From: Natrinema saccharevitans
Lineage (GTDB): Archaea; Halobacteriota; Halobacteria; Halobacteriales; Natrialbaceae
DNA length: 64,000 nucleotides
Direction of reading: 5' to 3'
Assembly (NCBI RefSeq): GCF_001953745.1
Contig: NZ_LWLN01000001.1
Coordinates: forward strand, 2,046,001 to 2,110,000
Of this stretch, positions 38,472 through 49,193 are shown one piece after another. Both the position numbers and the translations under genes were made by a program. The notes beneath the pieces were generated by a model. It was not told where the DNA came from. It saw only the letters and a program-made list of their open reading frames with translations, and searched no databases. Each line of letters starts with the position of its first letter. The first letter of the stretch is position 1.

Positions 38472-38995
38472 TAGGCGTCCGCGTCGATGTTGAGTTCGTC
38501 CTCGAGCGCGTCGAGGCGGTCGTCCATCGCGTTGACGAGTCGGTCGTTGTCCATCGATTCCAGCGGCGAGCCGCATTCGGGGCACTCGAAGCCGAAGTCC
38601 ATCGCCTCGCCGAACTCGAAGCGGATGGAACAGATCTCACAGAGATAGAACTCGTGGTTGCGCTCGTACTCCCTGCGCTCGTCTAAGGCCTCGCGCAGCC
38701 GGTACATCTCCTCCTCTAGATTCTCCGGGATGTTGTCGTACTCGAAGGTCCAGAGGTAGGTCAACCACCCCGAGTCCTCGTCGCGCAGTCGCCGATACGT
38801 GGCGAGATCGTTCTCGTAGAGAATGAACAGCGCGCGCCGCACGTCGTTCAACTCGAGGTCGAGTTCCTCGGCGAGCTCCTCGTCGGTCACTTCCCCGTCA
38901 GGCGGTGCTGCCGCGACGGGCATCCCCTTGGGACCGACCAGCTCGTGCAAATATTTCTGGATTACCGGGTCCTCGAGCAGGTCCTCAAAAGCCAT
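38471..38995 (-). CDS. tfe: Transcription factor E (TFE alpha subunit)
   Basis: 174 residues. TFE helps RNA polymerase open promoters and binds its clamp. An N-terminal winged helix (EVTDEELAEELDLELNDVRRALFILYENDLA) and a coiled linker precede a C-terminal zinc ribbon with CEIC and CPECG. Length matches archaeal TFE. First gene of a three-gene operon; a TATA box lies 26-32 nt before its ATG. Confidence 0.96.
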   Translation of the reverse strand: MAFEDLLEDPVIQKYLHELVGPKGMPVAAAPPDGEVTDEELAEELDLELNDVRRALFILYENDLATYRRLRDEDSGWLTYLWTFEYDNIPENLEEEMYRLREALDERREYERNHEFYLCEICSIRFEFGEAMDFGFECPECGSPLESMDNDRLVNAMDDRLDALEDELNIDADA

Positions 38996-39020
38996 TACCT
39001 ACGTGTAACGGTATGACGCC

Positions 39021-39027
39021 ATTAAGT
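39021..39027 (-). promoter_or_regulatory. tfe promoter TATA box
   Basis: Minus-strand AAGACTTAATGG contains a TATA-like element 26-32 nt before the tfe ATG at 38995, consistent with a leaderless start. The divergent MBL gene has its own box at 39125-39130, so about 95 nt separate the two. Confidence 0.5.
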
Positions 39028-39124
39028 CTTGCCAACTGCCCTGCGCTGCCGACCGGCCGAGTCGCGGTAAATTCCACTCCGACTGGCGCGAAATCGAACG
39101 CCGTCGGCGAGTTCGGGCGCGACG

Positions 39125-39130
39125 TTTATG
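39125..39130 (+). promoter_or_regulatory. MBL hydrolase promoter TATA box (TTTATG)
   Basis: Lies 26-31 nt before the ATG at 39156, the expected spacing of a leaderless transcript. It supports 39156 over an in-frame upstream start at 39138. Confidence 0.5.
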
Positions 39131-39155
39131 TGCCTGGGTGGCACTTCTCGGGATA

Positions 39156-40151
39156 ATGACTACCGATACTTCCTGTGGGACCGTCCGTGCCGACCGCGCC
39201 CGCGAACGGATCCATCGACTCGAGTTCGACGTGCCCTGGCCGCCCAAACACGTCGCCGCCTATCTGCTCGAGGGCGAGGAGACGATCCTGTTCGACGCGG
39301 GCGCACCGGACGACGCCGGCGAGGCGGAACTGCGCGAGGGGCTGGCCGCGGCCGGCTACGAACCGGAAGACGTCGACCACGTCGTCGTGACCCACGTCCA
39401 CAGCGATCACATCGGCCAGTTGCCCGTCCTTCGGGACGTCGGCGCGACCGTCCACGTGCCGACGCGGTCGCTGTCGCGACTCGAGCGCGATCTCGGGACC
39501 GCCCGCGAAGGCTTCGAGGAGATGACGACGGCGGCGGGCTACGACGGGGACAAGCGCGCCGAGATCGTCGAGGAGGAACTCGAGGAGTTGCGCCGCGACC
39601 GGCGGCTGATCGAGCCCGAGACCGCCCGCGAGATCGAGCCCGACGCGACGGTCGCGATCGGTGGTCGGGAGTTCGAGACGTTCGCGACGCCGGGTCACGC
39701 GGTCGATCACCTCTGTCTCGAGACGACCGTCGAGGGGACGACGGTGCTGTTTTCCGGCGACGCGCTCATCGAGCCGTTCCGCGCCGGCGCCTTCCAGGTC
39801 GGCCTCGACCGCGGTGCCGACGTGGCCGTCGACGCCTACTACGAGGCGATGGACCGACTGTCCGCGACGGACGCGACGCTCGTCTTCCCGGGCCACGGCC
39901 CCGTCTTCGAGGGGCCGCAAGCGGTCATCGAGAACACTCGGGACCGACTGGACGCGCTCCTCGAGGAGACCCGGGACGCCGCCGCGGCCGTCGGGCCCGC
40001 GAGCCCGCTGGCGATCGCCGAACAACGCGTCGGGACGGTTCGGCACATGGCCCCCCTGCTCGATACGATCGGAGCGCTGGGCACGCTCGAGCGCCGAGGA
40101 TCGATAACCTCTGAAACCAGAGACGGCGTCAGATACTACGAGCTCGCGTGA
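39156..40151 (+). CDS. MBL-fold metallohydrolase (LACTB2/glyoxalase-like)
   Basis: 331 residues. The metal site HxHxDH is THVHSDHIG (His80, His82, Asp84, His85), followed by TPGHAVDHL, LFSGDAL and FPGHGPV. This order belongs to the LACTB2-like branch of the superfamily, which has hydrolase or RNase members. The C-terminal 80 residues form a helical, winged-helix-like tail (LGTLERRGSITSETRD). The substrate is unknown. It converges on the acyl-CoA ligase. Confidence 0.88.
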   Translation: MTTDTSCGTVRADRARERIHRLEFDVPWPPKHVAAYLLEGEETILFDAGAPDDAGEAELREGLAAAGYEPEDVDHVVVTHVHSDHIGQLPVLRDVGATVHVPTRSLSRLERDLGTAREGFEEMTTAAGYDGDKRAEIVEEELEELRRDRRLIEPETAREIEPDATVAIGGREFETFATPGHAVDHLCLETTVEGTTVLFSGDALIEPFRAGAFQVGLDRGADVAVDAYYEAMDRLSATDATLVFPGHGPVFEGPQAVIENTRDRLDALLEETRDAAAAVGPASPLAIAEQRVGTVRHMAPLLDTIGALGTLERRGSITSETRDGVRYYELA

Positions 40152-40172
40152 AAACACGTGGAGCGACGCCGA

Positions 40173-41750
40173 CTACTCCTCGCCGTCCTCGAGCTTGTAC
40201 TTCTGGATCTTCCCCGAGGTTGTCCGGGGCAGTTCCTCGATGAACTCGACCTCGCGGGGGTGTTTGTACTCGGCGACCTCGGCGAGACAGAACTCCTGTA
40301 ACTCGTCGGCGGTCACGTCGCTGCCCGGTTCGACGCCCTCGGCGGGCACGATGAAGGCCTTCGGCACCTCGTTGCGCCGCTCGTCCGGAATCCCGACGAC
40401 GGCGGCGTCCGCGACGGCCTCGTGTTCCAGCAGCAGGTTCTCGAGTTCGCTGGGGTAGACGTTGTAGCCGGCGGTGTTGATCATGTGTTTCTTCCGGTCG
40501 ACGATCTCGTAGTAGTTGTTCCCGTTGCGGCGGGCGATGTCGCCGGTCCGGAAGTAGCCGTTCTCGGTAAAGGCCGCCTCGGTCGCCCGGGGCATGTTGA
40601 GATACCCTTTCATGACCTGCGGGCCGCGGACGACGAGTTCGCCCTCCTCGCTGGGGGCGACCTCGTCGCCCGATCCGTCGACGATCTTGCAGTCGGTCAT
40701 CCGCAGGGGCTGGCCGATCGTCCCGTGTTGCAGGCCGAAGGTCGACCCGCTCTGGGTGTGGGTCGCGCCGTGGGTCTCGGTGAGGCCGTACCCCTCCGAG
40801 ATGTCGACGCCGGCGACCTCCTCGAAGCGCTTCTGGACCGACGGCGAGAGCTTCGCGCCACCCTCCGAGGCCGACTCGAGGCTCGAGAGGTCGTACTCGC
40901 TGAAGTCGTCGGACGCGACCATGTCGGCGTACATCGTCGTCACGCCGACGTAGTGGGTGATTCCCTCGTCCTCGATGAGCTGCAGACACTCTTGGGCGTC
41001 CCACTCGAGGGCGCTGCGGAAGTAGAGCCGGCCGCCGCCGACCAGCGGCTGGAGGGCGGTGTGGGTGAAGCCAGTGATGTGATAGAGCGGGAGCCAGGTC
41101 AGACTGCGGACGTCCTCGGGCTCGACGTCGACGTTCGAGGCCGTCAGGGGCCACATGAGCTGGGCCCGCGTGTTCTCGTGGGTGAGCTGGACCCCCTTCG
41201 GGTCGCCGGTCGTCCCGGAGGTGTAGGGCAACAGGGCCACGTCGTCGTCCGCGCGCTCGACCGTGGTCGGCTCGCCGCGCAGCTCCTCGAAGGCGTGATC
41301 CTCGGGATCGCGGGGCCAGTCCTCGCTTTGAATCGTGATGATCTCCGGTGTCATCCCCGCGTCCTCGAGTGCCTCGTCGACCACCTCCCGCAGCGCCGGG
41401 TGGGTGACGATCGCGCCCGCGTTCGTATCCTCGAGCTGGTAGGCCACTTCGCGGCGCTTGTACTGGGGATTGACCGGCGAAATCTCGACGCCGGCCTTGA
41501 ACGCGCCGATCGAGGCGATCAGGTACTGCGGACAGTTCGGCAGGAACAGAAGCGCGCGGTCGCCGGGCTCGAGGCCGAGGTCGTGGAACCCGCCGGCGAG
41601 TTCGGCTGTCCAGTCCCGGACCTCCGCGTGGGTCCAGCGCCGGCCGTGGTGTTCCATCGCCTGTGCGTCCCCGTGGTGGGCCGCCGTCTGGTCGAACAGC
41701 TTCGCGACGTTGCCCTCGAGGGCGGACTCGTCGACCGCTTCCAGGTCCAT
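40173..41750 (-). CDS. Acyl-CoA ligase (AMP-forming, long-chain-fatty-acid type)
   Basis: 525 residues. AMP-binding ligase that activates a carboxylic acid with ATP to acyl-AMP then to acyl-CoA. P-loop YTSGTTGDPKGV, the A5 region GYGLTETHG, A8 motif GYFRTGDIARRNG and the C-terminal hinge EYKHPREVEFIEELPRTTSGKI, whose final lysine is catalytic. Length is typical. The substrate (fatty or aryl acid) cannot be set by sequence. Alone between convergent MBL and divergent HTH membrane genes. Confidence 0.9.
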   Translation of the reverse strand: MDLEAVDESALEGNVAKLFDQTAAHHGDAQAMEHHGRRWTHAEVRDWTAELAGGFHDLGLEPGDRALLFLPNCPQYLIASIGAFKAGVEISPVNPQYKRREVAYQLEDTNAGAIVTHPALREVVDEALEDAGMTPEIITIQSEDWPRDPEDHAFEELRGEPTTVERADDDVALLPYTSGTTGDPKGVQLTHENTRAQLMWPLTASNVDVEPEDVRSLTWLPLYHITGFTHTALQPLVGGGRLYFRSALEWDAQECLQLIEDEGITHYVGVTTMYADMVASDDFSEYDLSSLESASEGGAKLSPSVQKRFEEVAGVDISEGYGLTETHGATHTQSGSTFGLQHGTIGQPLRMTDCKIVDGSGDEVAPSEEGELVVRGPQVMKGYLNMPRATEAAFTENGYFRTGDIARRNGNNYYEIVDRKKHMINTAGYNVYPSELENLLLEHEAVADAAVVGIPDERRNEVPKAFIVPAEGVEPGSDVTADELQEFCLAEVAEYKHPREVEFIEELPRTTSGKIQKYKLEDGEE

Positions 41751-41879
41751 GAATCGTGATACCGAACCCCATGTTTAAAATTGTACCTCTCTTACAGCCG
41801 AGACTCGAGCGCAAGCCGGACGACGTCCGGGCCGCGAAAAGCGCTAGATTTAGTAGCGGTAGTGTCGAATCACCAATGA

Positions 41880-42533
41880 ATGGTGCTCGAGGGAGTCGCC
41901 CGTCTCGCCGATCGGATCGACCCCGGGGATATCGTCGCCGCCGTCGTCGCCGCAGGGGCGGTCGCCGTCCTCGACGTAGATCCGAGTGTGCTCGGAACGG
42001 TCCTCGGAATCGCGATCGGCGCGCCGCTGCTCGAGGCCGCGTTCGAGGAGTTCGACGTCGACCCGGCGCTGGCCTGGATCGGTGTTGGACTGACCGCCGT
42101 CGCCGCGGGCGCCGTGCAGTTGCGGGCCGGGAGCCACTGGCTCGCCGCCGCGTTGCTGGCGGTCGGCTGCTGGATCCTCCTCGACGGCCTGTCCGCGCGA
42201 CGGGCCGACGACGGTTCCGAGACCGACGAGGACGACCTGACCGACGACGAGTTCCACCTCGTCGCACTGCACAGCCGCTGGCTGCTCGAGGAGCTGCGCG
42301 AGGCCGACCGGCCGCTCACGAGGGCGGAACTCTGTGACCGGATCGGACTCATGGAACCCGATTTCGACCGGGTACTCGAAGTACAGCGCGGATCGGGTCC
42401 GATCGAGCGGGTCGGCAACGGCTACGTCCTGAACGAGGACGAGACCGGCGTCCTCGCGGCCGTCCGAACGGTCCTCCGACTGGTCTGGGGACGACTCGTC
42501 CGCCCGGTTCGGCTGGTCGGCTCGAGCGGTTGA
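41880..42533 (+). CDS. Membrane protein with C-terminal winged helix, haloarchaeal
   Basis: 217 residues. Two or three hydrophobic segments in the first 110 residues (GDIVAAVVAAGAVAVL, ALAWIGVGLTAVAAGAV, LAAALLAVGCWILL) precede a charged linker and a winged-helix-like domain from about residue 135 (SRWLLEELREADRPLTRAEL). Membrane-tethered HTH proteins are common in haloarchaea; the target is unknown. The start ATG is at 41880; an ATG at 41876 is in a different frame. Confidence 0.7.
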   Translation: MVLEGVARLADRIDPGDIVAAVVAAGAVAVLDVDPSVLGTVLGIAIGAPLLEAAFEEFDVDPALAWIGVGLTAVAAGAVQLRAGSHWLAAALLAVGCWILLDGLSARRADDGSETDEDDLTDDEFHLVALHSRWLLEELREADRPLTRAELCDRIGLMEPDFDRVLEVQRGSGPIERVGNGYVLNEDETGVLAAVRTVLRLVWGRLVRPVRLVGSSG

Positions 42534-42585
42534 GATCATCGCCGGCCGGCGTCACGGCCCTCGAAGGCTACAGGGCTCGGTTCGC

Positions 42586-43143
42586 TTACTCGTCGGCGTC
42601 CGAGTCCGCCGATTCCACGCGTTTGCCCGTCTCCATCGGAACGACGCGCCGGTCGGCGTCGGCCCACTCCCGCTCGAGTTCCCGCCCCTCGAACAGGCGG
42701 TCGAGAAAGACCGCCAGCCCGGCCACTTCGGAGTGGGGCTGGTTGGTGACGCCGACGTTCCAGTCGGCCTCCTCGTAGACGTCGAAGGGGACCTTCTCGG
42801 AGCCGACGACCAGCAGGAGCGGCTCGCCCGCCTCGGCGTGGGCCGTCCGAATCTCGTCCTCGACGTCCTGGACGCGCTCGCCGTACATCGTGAGGTGGAC
42901 GATCCGTCCCTCCCAGTTGCGGATGACGCCCTGTGGGCCCGCGGTGAGTTCGGCCTCGAATGGGCCGCCGAACCGATCGGTGATGTCGGCGACCGTCTCG
43001 AGCGACTGGCCGGCGTTGTCGGGAAAGATCACGCGGTCGGCCCCCAACGCCCGCGCGGTCAGGCCGACGTGAGTGGTCATCCGGTCGTCCCGTCCGGGTC
43101 GGTGTCCGAGCCGGAGGACGGCGACCTCGCTGTCGTCGTGCAT
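42586..43143 (-). CDS. trm56: tRNA (cytidine-56) 2'-O-methyltransferase aTrm56
   Basis: 185 residues. Archaeal enzyme that methylates C56 in the tRNA T-loop, of the SPOUT fold. The family pattern VLRLGHRPGRDDRMTTHVGL at the N-terminus, LVVGSEKVPFDVYEEADWNV, and VTNQPHSEVAGLAVFLD with the knot and SAM pocket. ATG 43143 was preferred over an upstream GTG because the fold begins at MHDDSEVAVLRLG. Confidence 0.93.
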   Translation of the reverse strand: MHDDSEVAVLRLGHRPGRDDRMTTHVGLTARALGADRVIFPDNAGQSLETVADITDRFGGPFEAELTAGPQGVIRNWEGRIVHLTMYGERVQDVEDEIRTAHAEAGEPLLLVVGSEKVPFDVYEEADWNVGVTNQPHSEVAGLAVFLDRLFEGRELEREWADADRRVVPMETGKRVESADSDADE

Positions 43144-43207
43144 GGCCGAACCCACTCCGGGACGGGGTTAGGGGGTTTCGTTTTCCCACCGAACTTTTTC
43201 CGTCTCG

Positions 43208-43280
43208 GGCTCGCCTTCGGCGAGCCTCTCGACGCAAAAACTTCGATGAAAAAAGGCCGAGCGCGCCGACGGCGCGCTCG
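43208..43280. repeat. Intergenic hairpins in the trm56 upstream region
   Basis: GGCTCGCC/GGCGAGCC (43208-43226, loop TTC) and CGAGCGCGCC/GGCGCGCTCG (43258-43280, loop GAC) are perfect stems of 8 and 10 bp. Between them is CTTCGATGAAAAAAGGC (43241-43257), the reverse of the motif at 12213-12225. This is the 278-nt gap between trm56 (minus) and cupin (plus); it must also hold both promoters. Confidence 0.55.
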
Positions 43281-43385
43281 GTGAACCGCTCACTTCGTTC
43301 GCGGATGCTGGACTGCATTTGACTATCGCCTCGTCCACCTCTCGAGCCCGGATCAGTACTGACTCGAGGCGGTTCGCGTCCCGGG

Positions 43386-43395
43386 AAATATTATA
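43386..43395 (+). promoter_or_regulatory. Cupin gene promoter TATA box (AAATATTATA)
   Basis: Ends 27 nt before the ATG at 43422. The same AATATTATA string precedes the HD gene at 54801. Confidence 0.5.
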
Positions 43396-43421
43396 CCGTT
43401 GACGAGCGTCGGTACCCGGAT

Positions 43422-43910
43422 ATGGAGAAAATCAACGAGGGCGACGTTGACTGGAAGGAGTACGACCGCGAGGAGGCCTCGTTCCGTCGGAAGGAACTGT
43501 CTAACGCCGTCGACGCCGCCGACCTCGGCTGTAGTCTCTACGAACTCCCGCCGGGCGAGCGGTCCTGGCCCTACCACTATCACACGGCCAACGAGGAGGC
43601 GATCTACGTGCTGGCGGGTGACGGCCAACTCGAAACCGAAGACGGTCTCGAGCCCCTCGGAGCCGGAGACTACGCGACCTTCCCGGCCGACCAGTCGGGC
43701 GGGCATAGAGTCGTCAACGACGGCGACGAACCGCTGCGATACCTGGCGATATCAACGATGAACGAGCCCGACGTTACGGTCTACCCCGAGATGGAGAAAT
43801 TCGACGTCTTCGTCGGTTCGCCGCCGGGCGGTCGGGACGAGCGATCGCTCGAGGGCTACTACGCCCTCGGCGACGAGGTCGAGTACTGGGAGGAAAACGA
43901 GCGTCGATAG
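43422..43910 (+). CDS. Cupin-domain protein
   Basis: 162 residues. The first cupin motif is YHYHTANEEAIYVLAG (His52, His54, Glu58) and the second is GDYATFPADQSGGHRV with His95, giving a probable mononuclear metal site. Small cupins may be isomerases or dioxygenases; nothing nearby indicates the substrate. The C-terminus (YPEMEKFDVFVGS...) is typical of a haloarchaeal branch. A TATA box lies 27 nt upstream. Confidence 0.85.
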   Translation: MEKINEGDVDWKEYDREEASFRRKELSNAVDAADLGCSLYELPPGERSWPYHYHTANEEAIYVLAGDGQLETEDGLEPLGAGDYATFPADQSGGHRVVNDGDEPLRYLAISTMNEPDVTVYPEMEKFDVFVGSPPGGRDERSLEGYYALGDEVEYWEENERR

Positions 43911-43975
43911 GCTTTTTCCGCGACCCTGCGAACGAGACACACGATGAACGGATCCGACCGTCGGGTGAGCGGCCG

Positions 43976-44194
43976 ATGACAGGGGCCGGCGAGTGGCTGC
44001 GGACCGCCCGCGAGGAGCGGTGGGGAATCCTGACCGACCTCGCGTTCGCGGTCGTCTGGGTGACGCTGGTCGAGGTCGTCGCCTACCTCCTCGAGCCGCC
44101 GACCTGGGTGTACTACATGCTCATGCTCGCGGGCATCGTCGCCTACTTCGGGTTCATGTGGAACGTCGAGCTGGCGGTCCGACAGCAGGACTAG
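43976..44194 (+). CDS. Small membrane protein, unknown
   Basis: 72 residues. Basic/acidic N-terminus GEWLRTAREERWG then two helices (DLAFAVVWVTLVEVVAYLL and VYYMLMLAGIVAYFGFMW) and a short tail ending VRQQD. Resembles other haloarchaeal double-spanners of unassigned function. Start ATG at 43976 overlaps a stop of an upstream frame. Located between cupin and a universal stress gene; no functional clue. Confidence 0.6.
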   Translation: MTGAGEWLRTAREERWGILTDLAFAVVWVTLVEVVAYLLEPPTWVYYMLMLAGIVAYFGFMWNVELAVRQQD

Positions 44195-44297
44195 TCCGCG
44201 AGCGGTCCCGCCGCAGTCGTCTCTTTCCCGCCGCTGCGAATCCGTGCTATCGCCGTCGCTGGTCGACGGAGCGTCGAAAGAACAGTCTCGAGCCGCG

Positions 44298-44756
44298 TTA
44301 CTCCTCGTCGGCGTCGATGACGAGTACCGGCGCGCGGGTCGACCGGAGCGTCCGTTCGGTCACGCTCCCGAGCAGCGCCCGGCGGACGCCGGTACGTCCG
44401 TGCGATCCCATGACGACGAGGTCGATGTCGTTGTCCGCGACGTAGTTGGCGATCATGTCGTGGGGTCGGCCCGCCGAGACGTGTTCGACGGTGTCGATCC
44501 CGAGTTCGCGGGCGCTGTCGGCCACGTAACCCGTGGCGTTCTCGGCGCGTTCTCGCACCTCGTCCATCTCGCCGTAGTGGCCCTGCTCGATGCGGTCGAG
44601 CTGTTCGCCACCGAGGCTGAGACTCATCGCGTTGGTATCGACCACGTACAGGGCGTGTACCTCGGCCCCGTACTGTTCGGCGAGATCGAGCGCGTGCTCG
44701 ACCGCCAGTTCGGCCGTGTCGCTACCGTCGGTCGGAACGAGTATGTGTTCGTACAT
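44298..44756 (-). CDS. Universal stress protein (UspA family)
   Basis: 152 residues. The Usp fold starts HILVPTDGSDTAELAVEHAL; the ATP-binding segment GSHGRTGVRRALLGSVTERT is complete, so it should bind ATP. It sits 5 nt after the acetate symporter on the same strand, so it is probably in that transcript. The role is likely stress or energy-linked; no direct sequence evidence. Confidence 0.93.
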   Translation of the reverse strand: MYEHILVPTDGSDTAELAVEHALDLAEQYGAEVHALYVVDTNAMSLSLGGEQLDRIEQGHYGEMDEVRERAENATGYVADSARELGIDTVEHVSAGRPHDMIANYVADNDIDLVVMGSHGRTGVRRALLGSVTERTLRSTRAPVLVIDADEE

Positions 44757-44760
44757 GGGT

Positions 44761-46452
44761 TCAGTCGTCCGCGGGGGTCTCGCCCCCGTCGGTCACGACG
44801 TCTTCGGCGGCCTGTTGCTGGCCCATCGGTTCGGGGCTGTGACACTGCCGGACGACTCGCTTGGTCTCTATGTCCGGCTCTTCGGTCACCAGCGAGACGG
44901 CGATGGTGACGATGAACACGACCGGCAGGGTGATCAGCGCCGAGCCGATCGCCGGCATCCACTGTGCCAGGCCCGCCGACAGCGGGGCCTCGAGCGAGGA
45001 GACGTAGGTCGGGACGATCTCGTTGATCATCGGGATCGACCAGCCGACCAGCCCGGTGGTCATGCCGGCGAGCGCGCCGGGACGGTTGGCGTTCTCCCAC
45101 CACATCCCGAGGAAGAACATCGGGAACAGCACGGAGCCGGCCAGCGCGAACGCGTAGCCGACGAGCGCGGCGATCGACGACGCGGGGTCGAGCGCGGCCA
45201 GCGTCGTCAGCACGCCGAGCGCGACGATCGAGAGACGGCCGACGAGGATCTGCTGGCGCTGGGTCGCGTCCTCGTTGATGATGTTCGTGTAGATGTCGTG
45301 ACTGATCGCCGACGAGCCGGCGATAAAGAGGCCGGCGACCGTCGCGATTGCGGCGGCGATCCCGCCGGCGGCGACGATGCCGACGAACCACTGCGGCAGG
45401 TTCGACAGCTGGGCCGCAAGCACGACGATGACCTCGCTGGCGGCACCGGTCATACCGGGATCGCCGTAGGTCGGGTCGACGTTCTGCGTGTACAGGTCCG
45501 TCCCGAACGCCGCGAACGCGGGGGCGCTCCAGTACAGGATGCAGATGAAGAACAGCCCCCAGACGGTCGACCAGCGGGCCGTCCGCTCGCTCTCGACCGT
45601 GTAGAACCGCACCAGCACGTGGGGCAGTCCGCAGGTCCCGACGATCAGCGAGAACGTGGTCGCGACCCACAGGTAGTAACTCGAGGTTGCGAACGGTTCG
45701 CTGAACTCGCTGCCGAGGTCGTCGATCAGCATGCCGTACTCGAGTTGGGGCAGCACGGTCGAGTAGCCGTTCGTGTAGCCGACGACGAGCAGCCCGGCCA
45801 CGAACGCGATGATGAGGATCGTGTACTGGACCGCCTGGTTCTTCGTCGCACCCATCATGCCGGACAGCGTCAGGTAGCCGACGGTGATGACCATCATGGC
45901 GACGACCATCACCTGGTAGCCGTCGAGTCCGGGGATGATGCCGCCGTAGTCGCCGAAGATGTACAGGCCGACCAGTGCCATCCCCTTCGCCTGCCCGATG
46001 GCGTAGACGAAGCCGATGAGGAACGTCGTGATCGCTGCGATGGCGCGCGCGCCGTCGGAGTTGAAGCGGTCGCCGACGAAGTCCGGCGCGGTGTACTTCC
46101 CGAACCGGCGCAGCTGTGCGGCCATGAAGATCAGCAGGATGAAATAGCCCGTCGTCCAGCCGACGACGTACACCAGCCCGTAGAAGCCGGCCAGTGCGAT
46201 CGAGGCGGCCATCCCGAGGTAGGAGGCCGCCGACATCCAGTTGGCACCGATCGCCATCCCGTTCTCGACGTTCCCGATCGAGCGGCCGGCGACCCACATG
46301 TCCTCGGTGTCGGCCACGCGGAAGACGAAGCCGATCGCCAGGAACAGCCCGAGCATCCCGATGACAAGCAGTGCCGGGAGGAGCTTGAACGAGATGTTGA
46401 GAGCCTCGGGCAGGAGGCTCTCCTGCAGCGGAACGGTCGCAGCGCCCGTCAT
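44761..46452 (-). CDS. Sodium:solute symporter, acetate-permease-like large subunit
   Basis: 563 residues with about 13 transmembrane helices. The family (SSS) couples Na+ flow to solute uptake. DTEDMWVAGRSIGNVENGMA and GIIPGLDGYQVMVV resemble ActP/VC2705-like acetate or monocarboxylate carriers that pair with a small DUF4212 subunit. The next gene upstream, overlapping by 4 nt, encodes exactly that subunit. Two acetyl-CoA synthetases lie beside it, which supports acetate as the solute, though this is inference. Confidence 0.92.
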   Translation of the reverse strand: MTGAATVPLQESLLPEALNISFKLLPALLVIGMLGLFLAIGFVFRVADTEDMWVAGRSIGNVENGMAIGANWMSAASYLGMAASIALAGFYGLVYVVGWTTGYFILLIFMAAQLRRFGKYTAPDFVGDRFNSDGARAIAAITTFLIGFVYAIGQAKGMALVGLYIFGDYGGIIPGLDGYQVMVVAMMVITVGYLTLSGMMGATKNQAVQYTILIIAFVAGLLVVGYTNGYSTVLPQLEYGMLIDDLGSEFSEPFATSSYYLWVATTFSLIVGTCGLPHVLVRFYTVESERTARWSTVWGLFFICILYWSAPAFAAFGTDLYTQNVDPTYGDPGMTGAASEVIVVLAAQLSNLPQWFVGIVAAGGIAAAIATVAGLFIAGSSAISHDIYTNIINEDATQRQQILVGRLSIVALGVLTTLAALDPASSIAALVGYAFALAGSVLFPMFFLGMWWENANRPGALAGMTTGLVGWSIPMINEIVPTYVSSLEAPLSAGLAQWMPAIGSALITLPVVFIVTIAVSLVTEEPDIETKRVVRQCHSPEPMGQQQAAEDVVTDGGETPADD

Positions 46453-46895
46453 TCGTCGACCCCTCCGTCGGCGGCCGCGGCGTCACCGCTTTCGCGGCCG
46501 GCGCTCTCGACGGCACCGTGATCGATGCCGTACTTCTCGTCCAGCGCGTCGCGCTTGCGCGAGTACCAGAACGAGAGGAGCAAGGCGCTGGTCGGCGCGC
46601 CGAAGGCGACCAGGAAGTAGTGCAGCGGGAAGCCGAGTACCGGCATCTGGGTCGTCATCGTATCCGTCGCCAGGTACGTCGCCGTCACCGGCCCCCAAAC
46701 GGCGATGACCCAGATGACGAAGCCGGTCCAGACGATGCGCAGGTGATCGCGCATGAACTGGGTACTCGGGTTCAGCAGGTTCACCTCCGCGCTGAGGTAG
46801 TCGGTGTTCCGGTGGGCCTGGCCCGCTTGGCCGGCGACGCCACCGTCCGTGACGGTTCGATCGTCGGTCGAATCCTGAGTGTTATTATCTGGCAT
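46449..46895 (-). CDS. Symporter small subunit (DUF4212)
   Basis: 148 residues. Charged N-terminus, then two helices in the conserved block (LRIVWTGFVIWVIAVWGPVT and HYFLVAFGAPTSALLLSFWY) and an Ala/Asp-rich C-terminus. DUF4212 partners SSS carriers. Its stop overlaps the symporter start (ATGA). It starts 59 nt after the acs stop on the same strand, so acs, this gene, the symporter and the stress protein may form one operon. Confidence 0.9.
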   Translation of the reverse strand: MPDNNTQDSTDDRTVTDGGVAGQAGQAHRNTDYLSAEVNLLNPSTQFMRDHLRIVWTGFVIWVIAVWGPVTATYLATDTMTTQMPVLGFPLHYFLVAFGAPTSALLLSFWYSRKRDALDEKYGIDHGAVESAGRESGDAAAADGGVDE

Positions 46896-46954
46896 ATGTT
46901 TGCGAATCGTTCGTATCGGTCGTTTTGTTGTTGAAAAATTTGTTCGTCAGTCGG

Positions 46955-48934
<1,980 letters not shown>

Positions 48935-48960
48935 GGTACAGACACTCAATCACGTACTTC

Positions 48961-48971
48961 CATAGTAAAGA
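48961..48971 (-). promoter_or_regulatory. acs 1 promoter TATA box
   Basis: Minus-strand TCTTTACTATG lies 27-37 nt before the acs ATG at 48934. It is the best AT-rich element in the 259-nt gap that separates acs from the Bat-like regulator. Confidence 0.5.
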
Positions 48972-49193
48972 GCCCCTCTAGTTGTGCAAAATCGACCCCA
49001 TTCACCCCGGACACCCTAGCATATATTGACTGTATTAGGACGTGATAGGCGTGCGGGACGCGCGCAAACGGGGGCGAATCGCCGGCGCGACGAGCCGATC
49101 GCGCGGTCGTCATCGCGCCGGCGGCCGCGATCGGCGGTCGGTCGAACGGCACCTCTAGGTATGTAGCCTCTACGCGTCGCCCCGGAGCCCGCG

